From assembly GCF_000147335.1 (NCBI RefSeq), contig NC_014501.1, positions 1 to 64,000 on the forward strand: a stretch of DNA of 64,000 nt, given 5' to 3'. The DNA comes from Gloeothece verrucosa PCC 7822 (GTDB taxonomy: Bacteria > Cyanobacteriota > Cyanobacteriia > Cyanobacteriales > Microcystaceae). The notes under the pieces are model-generated. The model was not told the origin of the DNA. It searched no databases and saw only the letters and a list, made by a program, of their open reading frames with translations. Both the position numbers and the translations under genes were made by a program. Positions 10,615 through 17,984 of the stretch are shown here, piece after piece; the stretch's first letter is position 1; each line of letters begins with the position of its first letter.

Positions 10615-10629
10615 GTGGGCAATGCCCAC
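10615..10629. repeat. Short palindrome in the wecB upstream region
   Basis: GTGGGCAATGCCCAC is a perfect inverted repeat with a three-base centre. Related partial copies occur near 39802 and 50026, suggesting a dispersed element rather than a gene-specific site. Confidence 0.4.
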
Positions 10630-10650
10630 CCCTCATACTACTGGATTTTA

Positions 10651-10734
10651 GTCATTAGTCATTAGTCGTTAGTCGTTAGTCGTTAGTCGTTAGTCGTTAG
10701 TCGTTAGTCATTAGTCGTTAGTCGTTAGTCGTTA
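10651..10734. repeat. Heptanucleotide tandem repeat, 12 units of GTCRTTA
   Basis: Twelve uninterrupted 7-base units, GTCATTA or GTCGTTA (A variants in units 1, 2 and 9), fill 84 bases between wecB and the SDR gene. This is the STRR class of short tandem repeats known in cyanobacteria. Units are too short and lack spacers, so it is not a CRISPR. Confidence 0.9.
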
Positions 10735-10802
10735 GGTTTTGTTAAAGCTGCCATAGTATCTAAATGACAGTTTTTGCTCACGGACAAGACCAACAAAGAA
10801 TA

Positions 10803-10844
10803 ACTATTGACTATTGACTATTGACTATTGACTATTGACTATTA
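10803..10844. repeat. Heptanucleotide tandem repeat ACTATTG, running into the SDR stop codon
   Basis: Five perfect ACTATTG units and one final ACTATTA lie end to end. The last unit supplies the TAA stop codon (minus strand, 10842-10844) of the SDR gene, so the repeat reaches the end of the coding sequence. Confidence 0.85.
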
Positions 10845-11651
10845 ACTAACTTTAAAGGTTGTGGTGGCTTTGCCAGAAAATCTCGGCAAGGGAGAAGCCA
10901 ACAGAAGAATTTTTTCTAACAGCCAGGGAGCAAGGCGTTGACACCAGATGGCTAAGTGACTTTGCCATCCCACCACAATCTCGGCTGAGTCTTTATTTAA
11001 GCCAATTATTAGGGCATTTGCCACTTGTTCAGGGGTCATCGGCATTACTCCCCGAAATAGTTGCAATCTTTTGATCATATCAGTGGTGGTTAGAGAGGGA
11101 AGCAAAGCTATTACTCGGATATTATAGGGAGCCAGTTCACTACGTAAGGCTTGAGTAAAGCCGACGATCGCAAACTTAGTGGCTGAATAAGTAGACATGG
11201 TGGGTGCGGCTACTTTACCCATCAAGCTAGATACATTAACAATGGTTCCCTCTCGTTGAGCAACCATGCGTTTAGCCACTAGACGGGTGATGGTATACAT
11301 TCCCATCACATTGAGAGAAATTTCTTGCTGAATTTTTTCGAGATTGGATTCTAAAAAGGGCGCTTGGTATGCTACACCAGCACAGTTGACTAGCAGATGT
11401 ATGGGCCCATGTGTTTTCCAAGCCCGCGCAATGGCGACATTGACTTCGATCGGCACAGTTAGATCTAAGGCTAAGGTGATGGTTTCTACTCCTAATGTCC
11501 TGATTTCGTCTGCTACAAGCGCTAAACGAGTGCGATCACGGGCCACCAATAGCAGGCGTTTAATCCCGCCTTTAGCTAGTTCTAAGGCGATGGCTCGTCC
11601 TATTCCTCGGGAAGCACCAGTTACTAAGGCGGTTTTTCCTTGAATGTCCAT
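10842..11651 (-). CDS. Short-chain dehydrogenase/reductase
   Basis: Classical NAD(P)-dependent SDR of unknown substrate. It has the cofactor motif TGASRGIGRAIALELAKGG near the N-terminus, NCAG, the catalytic Ser (VNVSSLMG) and YSATK. A frame is open from GTG 11669, but GGAGGTGA lies 8 bases before ATG 11651, which fixes the start there (269 residues). The C-terminal tail of about 40 hydrophobic residues could contact membrane. The stop codon is embedded in a heptamer repeat. Confidence 0.88.
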   Translation of the reverse strand: MDIQGKTALVTGASRGIGRAIALELAKGGIKRLLLVARDRTRLALVADEIRTLGVETITLALDLTVPIEVNVAIARAWKTHGPIHLLVNCAGVAYQAPFLESNLEKIQQEISLNVMGMYTITRLVAKRMVAQREGTIVNVSSLMGKVAAPTMSTYSATKFAIVGFTQALRSELAPYNIRVIALLPSLTTTDMIKRLQLFRGVMPMTPEQVANALIIGLNKDSAEIVVGWQSHLAIWCQRLAPWLLEKILLLASPLPRFSGKATTTFKVS

Positions 11652-12090
11652 AAATTTCTTCACCTCCACAGTTGAGTCCTCATCAGAGTTGTTTGTGAGC
11701 GTGAAGTATGATTCACCTCATGGGGCCTACAGATGAGACAAACTGTTTATGTTTAATTCCAATAAATCTTTAGTGGTTAACTCTTGTTGAGCTATGGGAG
11801 CATTTGCCCATCGATTTGATGTTGAAATAAGCGTAGTGACATAGATGGTGCCTCTCCTTTACGAAAGTTAATCGAAAGAACCACTATGCACACTCTAACA
11901 AGTAAATCAATAGATGGCAACAATTTTTCATGAGAATCGGCTTATTGTCAGCATTTAACGACAGTACAAAAGCTAATGATGAGGCTGCCAAAGACTTGCC
12001 AAACAAGAACCCTAAAGTAGTACGCTCTTGGCTCGACGAGGGAGTAGGTAAAGCCTAAAAATATTTTCTTTACCCGTACCCTCTTGAATT
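11652..12090. other. Intergenic region between SDR and radA
   Basis: About 440 bases with no complete gene. The 3' portion (11930-12058) holds a small plus-strand frame with residual protein-like sequence, listed separately. The rest shows no recognisable coding, RNA or repeat structure. Confidence 0.5.
11930..12058 (+). pseudogene. Possible C-terminal remnant of a substrate-binding protein
   Basis: A 42-codon frame from ATG 11930 ends in a stretch containing DEAAKDLPNKNPKVVRSWL, which resembles the C-terminus of glycine-betaine-type ABC binding proteins (...NPxVVxxWL). There is no Shine-Dalgarno and no upstream remainder of such a gene. Either a decayed fragment or chance; weak call. Confidence 0.25.
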
Positions 12091-13662
12091 TTAATTTTGG
12101 TCGGCGGGATCGAAACCGTTGTCCTCCTCTAGTTCCTCTAATTCCACCATTTGCTCCATTTCTTCCTCTAAACGACGCTCTTTCGGAATGGCGGCAATAA
12201 TGGCATCAATCACCTTACCCACTAGGACAATTTCTAAGCCCATATCCTCGGGATAAGTCTGTCCTTTAGGCACAATGGCCCGTTTAAACCCTAATTTAGC
12301 CGCTTCTTTTAAGCGTAATTCCATCTGAGAAACGAGCCGCACTTGCCCCCCTAAGCCAACTTCTCCAATTAAAATAGTCCGGGGATCAACCACGCGATCA
12401 CGGAAACTGGCTACCACAGCGATGGCCACCCCTAAGTCGGCGGCCGGTTCTTCTACCCCTAACCCACCGGCTGAAGCAACATAAGCATCTAACTTGGACA
12501 AAGGAATGCCGACACGCTTTTCTAGCACCGCTAAAATTTGTTGCAAGCGGTTATATTCAACCCCTGTGGTCGAACGTCGAGGAGAAGCATAGGAAGTCGG
12601 GCTGACTAACGCTTGTAATTCCACTACAATAGGACGAGTGCCTTCACAGGCCACAATCGTTGCTGTACCCGGAATTAATTCATCTCGGTTCCCTAAAAAT
12701 AACTCTGAGGGGTTTTCCACTTCCACTAACCCACGATCCACCATTTCAAAAATTCCGATTTCATGGGTGGCACCAAAACGGTTTTTAACCGAACGCAGTA
12801 AGCGATGGGAAGCATAGCGATCACCTTCAAAATATAAAACGGTATCGACTAAATGTTCTAACACTCGCGGACCGGCGATGGCTCCTTCTTTAGTCACGTG
12901 ACCGACAATAAATAAAGTAATATTTTCTCGTTTAGCCACTTGCATCAAAGCTGAGGTACATTCTCTCACTTGAGCTACTGAACCCGGAGCAGAAGTTAAC
13001 GAGGCAAAATACAAAGTTTGGATACTATCGATCACGGCTACTTGCGGCTTTAAAGATTCTAATTCTCTTAAGATTTCTTCTAAATCTGTCTCAGGAAGAA
13101 CATAAAGATTATTGCCGGAATTTTCGGGCGTTTTAGCAGTTGACTTATGGGACTTTTTCCCCTTCCCATTGCCGCTATCTTCAGGCTCTGATTCTACTAT
13201 CCCTACCCCTAAACGTTGAGCGCGTAACTTAATCTGTTGTCCGGATTCTTCTGCCGAAACATAGAGAATTCTGGCTAGTCTTTGAGACAGCCGGTTGGCT
13301 ACCTGAAGTAGTAAAGTCGATTTCCCAATTCCTGGATCTCCGCCTATTAAAACCAGTGATCCTGGCACGATCCCTCCCCCGAGTACCCGGTCTAATTCTC
13401 CATATCCAGACTGAAAACGCGCCTGTTCTTCTTGGGTAATTTCAGAAAAGGGCATCGATATTCTCGGTTGTGCCGGTCCCGCCGCCTTGCTATTTTGTCT
13501 CGTGTTTGACTGCCATCCCCCACGAGCAATTAGAGAGTTATTTGATGTGCTAATTTGTTCTTCTAGCGTTCCGTAAACTCCGCAGCTAGGACATTTCCCA
13601 AACCACTGACTAGATTCAGAGCCACAGGTATTACAAATGTATATGGTTTTAGATTTTGCCAT
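12091..13662 (-). CDS. radA: DNA repair protein RadA
   Basis: Recombination/branch-migration ATPase related to RecA and Lon. Order of features over 523 residues: N-terminal zinc finger CNTCGSESSQWFGKCPSCG (9-27), Walker A GGDPGIGKSTLL, the RadA-specific SVKNRFGATHEIG, and a C-terminal Lon-like domain (ASAGGLGVEEPAADLGVA). A low-complexity insert rich in Lys, Gly and Ser (about 155-185) interrupts the ATPase domain, and an acidic tail closes the protein. The start ATG 13662 leads straight into MAKSKTIY, typical for RadA. Confidence 0.97.
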   Translation of the reverse strand: MAKSKTIYICNTCGSESSQWFGKCPSCGVYGTLEEQISTSNNSLIARGGWQSNTRQNSKAAGPAQPRISMPFSEITQEEQARFQSGYGELDRVLGGGIVPGSLVLIGGDPGIGKSTLLLQVANRLSQRLARILYVSAEESGQQIKLRAQRLGVGIVESEPEDSGNGKGKKSHKSTAKTPENSGNNLYVLPETDLEEILRELESLKPQVAVIDSIQTLYFASLTSAPGSVAQVRECTSALMQVAKRENITLFIVGHVTKEGAIAGPRVLEHLVDTVLYFEGDRYASHRLLRSVKNRFGATHEIGIFEMVDRGLVEVENPSELFLGNRDELIPGTATIVACEGTRPIVVELQALVSPTSYASPRRSTTGVEYNRLQQILAVLEKRVGIPLSKLDAYVASAGGLGVEEPAADLGVAIAVVASFRDRVVDPRTILIGEVGLGGQVRLVSQMELRLKEAAKLGFKRAIVPKGQTYPEDMGLEIVLVGKVIDAIIAAIPKERRLEEEMEQMVELEELEEDNGFDPADQN

Positions 13663-13905
13663 TTTCTATTATCGAAATTAAGAAAGGTTGAAAAATCTTA
13701 ATATTTACTGCAATAACTTGTTAAAATTCTCAAAAGATGCTAATAAAAACCGTTAAGTAAATCTTAAAAAAAGATCAAATTGCCCTAATCAAATCAGTCT
13801 TTAGGCTTAATCATAGCGAGAAAGCGATATTCTAGATAAAAAGATGTTCATAATTTTTCTTATAGATCCGTAACTGTACTTAAAAATTAAGGAGAGGTAG
13901 AGCAA

Positions 13906-14634
13906 TTGGAAACACATAAAGAAAAAATTCTAGTAGTTGATGACGAGGCCAGCATTCGCCGTATCTTGGAAACCCGTCTTTCCATGATTGGTTATGATGT
14001 GGTCACGGCGGCTGACGGCGAAGAAGCTTTAGAAACTTTTCGTCAAACCAATCCTGATTTAGTAGTCTTAGATGTGATGATGCCAAAATTAGACGGCTAC
14101 GGCGTTTGTCAGGAACTGCGAAAGGAGTCTGATATCCCCATCATCATGTTAACGGCTTTAGGAGATGTAGCGGATCGGATCACGGGTTTAGAACTCGGTG
14201 CCGATGATTATGTGGTAAAACCCTTTTCTCCCAAGGAATTAGAAGCCAGAATTCGCTCAGTGCTAAGACGAGTGGAAAAAAATGGCGCTCCCGGTATTCC
14301 CAGTTCTGGCGTGATTCACGTCGGCTCAATTAAAATTGATACCAACAAGCGGCAAGTGTATAAAGGAGATGAGCGTATTCGACTAACCGGCATGGAATTT
14401 AGTCTGTTGGAATTATTGGTTAGCCGCTCAGGAGAACCTTTCTCTCGTTCAGAAATTTTACAGGAAGTGTGGGGCTATACTCCCGAACGTCACGTCGATA
14501 CAAGAGTGGTAGATGTTCATATTTCCCGTTTGAGAGCTAAATTAGAAGATGATCCCAGTAATCCTGAACTGATTCTGACTGCTAGAGGAACTGGCTATTT
14601 ATTTCAGAGAATTTTAGAACCCGGAGAAGAATAA
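13906..14634 (+). CDS. rpaB: Response regulator RpaB (Ycf27)
   Basis: OmpR/PhoB-type regulator that in cyanobacteria controls photosystem and high-light genes and is partnered by the NblS/Hik33 kinase. The receiver domain (about 7-120) has the acidic pair VVDDE, phospho-acceptor LDVMMP, and K in VVKPFSP. The winged-helix domain (about 140-236) includes VWGYTPERHVDTRVVDVHIS. The start is a TTG at 13906 preceded by GGAGAGGTAG; no ATG gives the correct N-terminus. The same kinase pathway is known to control nblA, which lies about 10 kb away here. Confidence 0.93.
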   Translation: METHKEKILVVDDEASIRRILETRLSMIGYDVVTAADGEEALETFRQTNPDLVVLDVMMPKLDGYGVCQELRKESDIPIIMLTALGDVADRITGLELGADDYVVKPFSPKELEARIRSVLRRVEKNGAPGIPSSGVIHVGSIKIDTNKRQVYKGDERIRLTGMEFSLLELLVSRSGEPFSRSEILQEVWGYTPERHVDTRVVDVHISRLRAKLEDDPSNPELILTARGTGYLFQRILEPGEE

Positions 14635-14667
14635 GACAGAGTAATAGGCTAAAGGGTAAAAAAATTA

Positions 14668-14727
14668 ATGACTAATGACTAATGACTAATGACTAATGTG
14701 ACTAATGACTAATGACTAATGTGACTA
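14668..14727. repeat. Heptanucleotide repeat ATGACTA overlapping the next start codon
   Basis: Four ATGACTA units, then a 9-base variant ATGTGACTA, two more ATGACTA units and a second ATGTGACTA. Each unit carries an ATG. The annotated start of the following gene (14712) is one of these units, so the repeat extends into codons 1-5. Confidence 0.88.
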
Positions 14728-15386
14728 AATCAGATCCCAATCGAGTATTGCGGCTGTTACCCTTTTTTGCTGGGGGACTTGCAGGATTTTTACTGTTGAT
14801 TAATCGATTGACCACAGTAGAATTGACAGCATCTCAAGCTCGCTCCGATGTAGTAGGAGTGATTCTGAGTGGAGTGATGATGTTAATCGGCATCATTTGG
14901 CAACAGGTACAGCCGCGTTCGCCCGAGTCCGTCACGTTAATCGGTCGAGAAGGGATGGAACTAGCCGAAAATTTACCCGATGCCGTCAAAACAGAACTAG
15001 CTTGGGCCTCTCATCTACTTTTAACCAATACCATCACTAAATCCCTGGTGGTTTACTATCAGGGAAAAGTGTTACTTAAACGAGGGATATTAGCCGAGAA
15101 TTCGGAATTTAAAGCCGGAAAAATCCTAGAACGAGTGTTAGAAACCCAAAAGCCTGTGTATTTGGTAGATCTCAAGCTCTATCCGGGACGGGTAGAATTT
15201 GATTACTTGCCGCCGAATACTCAGGGGATTATCTGTCAACCTCTAGGAAACGGGGTGTTAATTTTAGGGGCCAATGCTCCCCGAAGTTACACCAAACAAG
15301 ATGAAAACTGGATTGAGGGAATTGCCGATAAACTGGCTGACACTTTGTCAAAAAATGTAGACATAGCTCAGGCCGATTTAAGTTAA
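14712..15386 (+). CDS. Cofactor assembly of complex C subunit B (CCB-type)
   Basis: Resembles the CCB2/CCB4 proteins that attach haem c(i) to cytochrome b6 of the b6f complex in cyanobacteria and chloroplasts. The 224-residue protein has two N-terminal membrane segments (about 15-35 and 45-65) followed by a soluble GAF-like domain ending near SYTKQDENWIEGIADKLADTL. The start lies within a heptamer repeat: ATG 14712 and GTG 14721 are both in frame, and the first codons (MTNVTK) are repeat-derived, so the true N-terminus is uncertain by a few residues. It follows rpaB by 77 bases. Confidence 0.75.
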   Translation: MTNVTKSDPNRVLRLLPFFAGGLAGFLLLINRLTTVELTASQARSDVVGVILSGVMMLIGIIWQQVQPRSPESVTLIGREGMELAENLPDAVKTELAWASHLLLTNTITKSLVVYYQGKVLLKRGILAENSEFKAGKILERVLETQKPVYLVDLKLYPGRVEFDYLPPNTQGIICQPLGNGVLILGANAPRSYTKQDENWIEGIADKLADTLSKNVDIAQADLS

Positions 15387-15428
15387 AGTTGTATACTTCA
15401 ATAGTCAACTCCTAACCCCTACAAGCGA

Positions 15429-16031
15429 ATGAGTTTTCAGTTTGAACAACAGATCCAAACCTCTCATTCTCCAAATCACAGCAGCCATTGGCAACCAGCC
15501 GCCTTACCCGAGCAAAGTTTTTATTATTTTGCTTACGGTTCTTGTATGTGTCCAGTGGATTTAAAGCGCACTCTCGGGGAAAATACTTACCCATATGTGA
15601 TCGGATCAGCGACTCTCAAAGACTATCGACTAGGATTTTATCGCCGTTCCTTACATCGTAACTGTGGCGTTCTCGATATTATTCCCTTTTCTAACTCTTA
15701 TGTAGAAGGCGTGTTGTATAATTTACCTTGGCGCTTGAGTGAGTTGCTAGACGAACGAGAAGAAGTTCCCCGCAATGGTTATCGGCAAGAATATGTTGAT
15801 GTCACCAGCCGAGGGAAAATTTATCAAAAAGTCCGAACTTATGTTGTGGTTGATAAACTCCCTCAAGAACTCGCTCCTAATGACTGGTATTTTCAAGTAG
15901 TTTTGCGCGGGGCCCTTACCTGTGGACTTTCAGAAGAGTATTGTTGGCAACTTTTCAATCATATGTATCAGTTGCAACAGCAACAAAAATCTTACCTTCG
16001 CCAAAATTCTCTCAATTTGACTCATAATTAA
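15429..16031 (+). CDS. Gamma-glutamylcyclotransferase-fold protein
   Basis: A 200-residue protein with the GGCT/AIG2 fold signature YYFAYGSCM (substrate loop, YGSN in most members), then CGVLDIIPFSNSYVEGVLYNL, where a Glu in the family acts as catalytic base. The Asn of YGSN is Cys here, so activity on gamma-glutamyl compounds cannot be assumed. The start ATG 15429 is 42 bases after the CCB gene on the same strand, which is compatible with co-transcription. Confidence 0.78.
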   Translation: MSFQFEQQIQTSHSPNHSSHWQPAALPEQSFYYFAYGSCMCPVDLKRTLGENTYPYVIGSATLKDYRLGFYRRSLHRNCGVLDIIPFSNSYVEGVLYNLPWRLSELLDEREEVPRNGYRQEYVDVTSRGKIYQKVRTYVVVDKLPQELAPNDWYFQVVLRGALTCGLSEEYCWQLFNHMYQLQQQQKSYLRQNSLNLTHN

Positions 16032-16132
16032 GAAATATTAAAGCGATATCTAAGAAGCACACAAATAATGTTAAGTTTTAATAAGAAAAAATAATAATTA
16101 TAATAAATCTATTTTTGAGGTGGGGCAAAAAG

Positions 16133-17965
16133 ATGAATCCTCATCTGGGCAGGGATATACAGCCAGTTTCCCAAGGACAAACTTCTCAAGAGGAACTGAT
16201 AGCAGCAATCGCTCTGCGAATTCGTCAGTCGCTAGATTTAGATGAGATTCTGGGCCAAACTGTTACAGAAGTGCGGCAGTGCCTCAAAACGGATCGGGTA
16301 TTAATTTATCGGTTCGAGTCAGACGGGCAGGGAGTGATGGCCGTTGAATCGGTTATTGAGCCTTTTAAAGCGGTTTTAGGAGAAAAAGTCGAAGATCCCT
16401 GCTTTAATGCTCAGCAAAGAGATCTATATAGACAGGGCCGAATTCAGGTACTTGAAGATATTCAAGCGGCTAAGCTTCATCCCTGTTATGGCAATTTACT
16501 CCTAAAATATCAAGTTAGGGCGAATTTAGTGGTTCCTATTGTGGCAGAAGAAAAGCTATGGGGATTATTAATCGCCCAACATTGTCGTTGTTCCCATCAA
16601 TGGGAATTATGGGAAATAAACCTCCTCAAACAACTGGCCACACAAGTAGCCATTGCCGTGCAGCAAGCTGAACTCCATCATCAACTAAAATTATTTAATG
16701 CCGCACTAGAATTACAAGTCAAAGAGCGTACAGAAAAATTAGAACAGTCCCTAAGATTTGAATCTTTAATCCATCTGATTACTGAAAAAATTCGTGACAG
16801 TCTCGATGAAGGTCAAATTTTACAAACAGTCACTCAGGAATTAGGCCAAGTGCTTGAGCTTGAACGGTGCAAAATTGAACTGTACGATAACGAACATACC
16901 ACAGCCACAATTGTTTATGAATGTACCCAACAAGCTCCTACCTGTCAGGGAATTTGCCGAAAAATTAGTGACTTTCCTGAACTGTATCAACAACTTTTAC
17001 AAAAACAGCCGCTTCAATTTGTGGAACGAATTCCTGAATTAGCCCCAGAACAAAAACAAGCAACCCGATTAGTTTGTCCGATTTTTGATAACCAGGGAAA
17101 TTTAGGCAATCTTTGGCTAATTAGACCCCGAGAACAAGGATTTGAAGAGTTAGAAATTGGCTTAGTGCAGCAAGTGGCTAATGAGTGTGCCATTGCTATT
17201 CGTCAAGCTAGGCTTTATGAAGCCTCCCAAACACAAGTTCGAGAACTGGAAAAACTAAACAATCTCAAAGATAATTTTCTCAAAACCATTTCTCATGAAC
17301 TGCGGACTCCCATGAGTAGCATTCTATTAGCGGCTGAAACTTTAGAAAAATTAATCGAAATCGAGCAAGAAGAAGGGCGGCTCAAAAGCTCTCAAAGATT
17401 TAATCAAGTGCTAGAAATTTTTAAAGAATCTTGCCAGCAGCAAAATAAATTAGTCAATGATTTATTAACCCTGTGTTATATTGATGCCGATAGTACCACT
17501 TTATTTCCCGATTGGATTGACTTACGGATTTGGCTGCCTGAAATTGTTCAACCTTTCTTGAGCAAAACCGGCTCACAACAACAGCATTTAATCCTAGATA
17601 TTTCCCCTTCTATCCTGCCGTTTGAGTGTGATATTTCTACTTTAGAACGGATTGTTATTGAACTTCTCAACAATGCCTGTAAATATAGTCCTAAAGGAGA
17701 AACTATTACCGTAGCGGCTTGGATGAAAGATAACAATATTTTAATTAGTGTAATCAATTCAGGAGTGGAAATTCCCGCCGAAGAATTTGAGCGGATTTTT
17801 GATCAGTTCTATCGCATTCCTAAAGCTGATCCTTGGCGGTACAATGGCACGGGAATAGGATTAACTTTAGTCCGGAAATTAGTTGGACTTTTAGGGGCAA
17901 CTATTGAAGTAGAAAGTCAAAACGGAAAAACCTCTTTTACGGTGCAAATTCCCCTTGAGAGCTAA
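16133..17965 (+). CDS. Hybrid GAF-GAF sensor histidine kinase, first GAF cyanobacteriochrome-like
   Basis: A 610-residue cytosolic kinase. GAF 1 (about 22-180) has a DPCF motif (Cys90) and, 28 residues later, PCY (Cys118) followed by QVRANLVVPI and LWGLLIAQHC, all landmarks of DXCF cyanobacteriochromes. The usual His after the second Cys is replaced by Tyr119. A coiled linker leads to GAF 2 (about 205-365), then HisKA with phospho-acceptor His388 in TISHELRTPMSS, and a HATPase domain (ELLNNACKYSPKG, GTGIGLTLVRKLVG). The start is ATG 16133, with GAGGTGG upstream; an upstream TTG (16115) is less likely. No response-regulator partner is adjacent. A bilin is possible but unproven. Confidence 0.85.
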   Translation: MNPHLGRDIQPVSQGQTSQEELIAAIALRIRQSLDLDEILGQTVTEVRQCLKTDRVLIYRFESDGQGVMAVESVIEPFKAVLGEKVEDPCFNAQQRDLYRQGRIQVLEDIQAAKLHPCYGNLLLKYQVRANLVVPIVAEEKLWGLLIAQHCRCSHQWELWEINLLKQLATQVAIAVQQAELHHQLKLFNAALELQVKERTEKLEQSLRFESLIHLITEKIRDSLDEGQILQTVTQELGQVLELERCKIELYDNEHTTATIVYECTQQAPTCQGICRKISDFPELYQQLLQKQPLQFVERIPELAPEQKQATRLVCPIFDNQGNLGNLWLIRPREQGFEELEIGLVQQVANECAIAIRQARLYEASQTQVRELEKLNNLKDNFLKTISHELRTPMSSILLAAETLEKLIEIEQEEGRLKSSQRFNQVLEIFKESCQQQNKLVNDLLTLCYIDADSTTLFPDWIDLRIWLPEIVQPFLSKTGSQQQHLILDISPSILPFECDISTLERIVIELLNNACKYSPKGETITVAAWMKDNNILISVINSGVEIPAEEFERIFDQFYRIPKADPWRYNGTGIGLTLVRKLVGLLGATIEVESQNGKTSFTVQIPLES

Positions 17966-17984
17966 TGATTAAAAAGATTAATGT

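Noticed and set aside
10651..10734. Possible CRISPR array because of regular repeats
   Set aside because: Units of 7 bases without spacers; they are simple tandem repeats.
13770..13796. HLR1-like direct repeat upstream of rpaB (autoregulation)
   Set aside because: The two TTAA-containing blocks match the HLR1 consensus too loosely.
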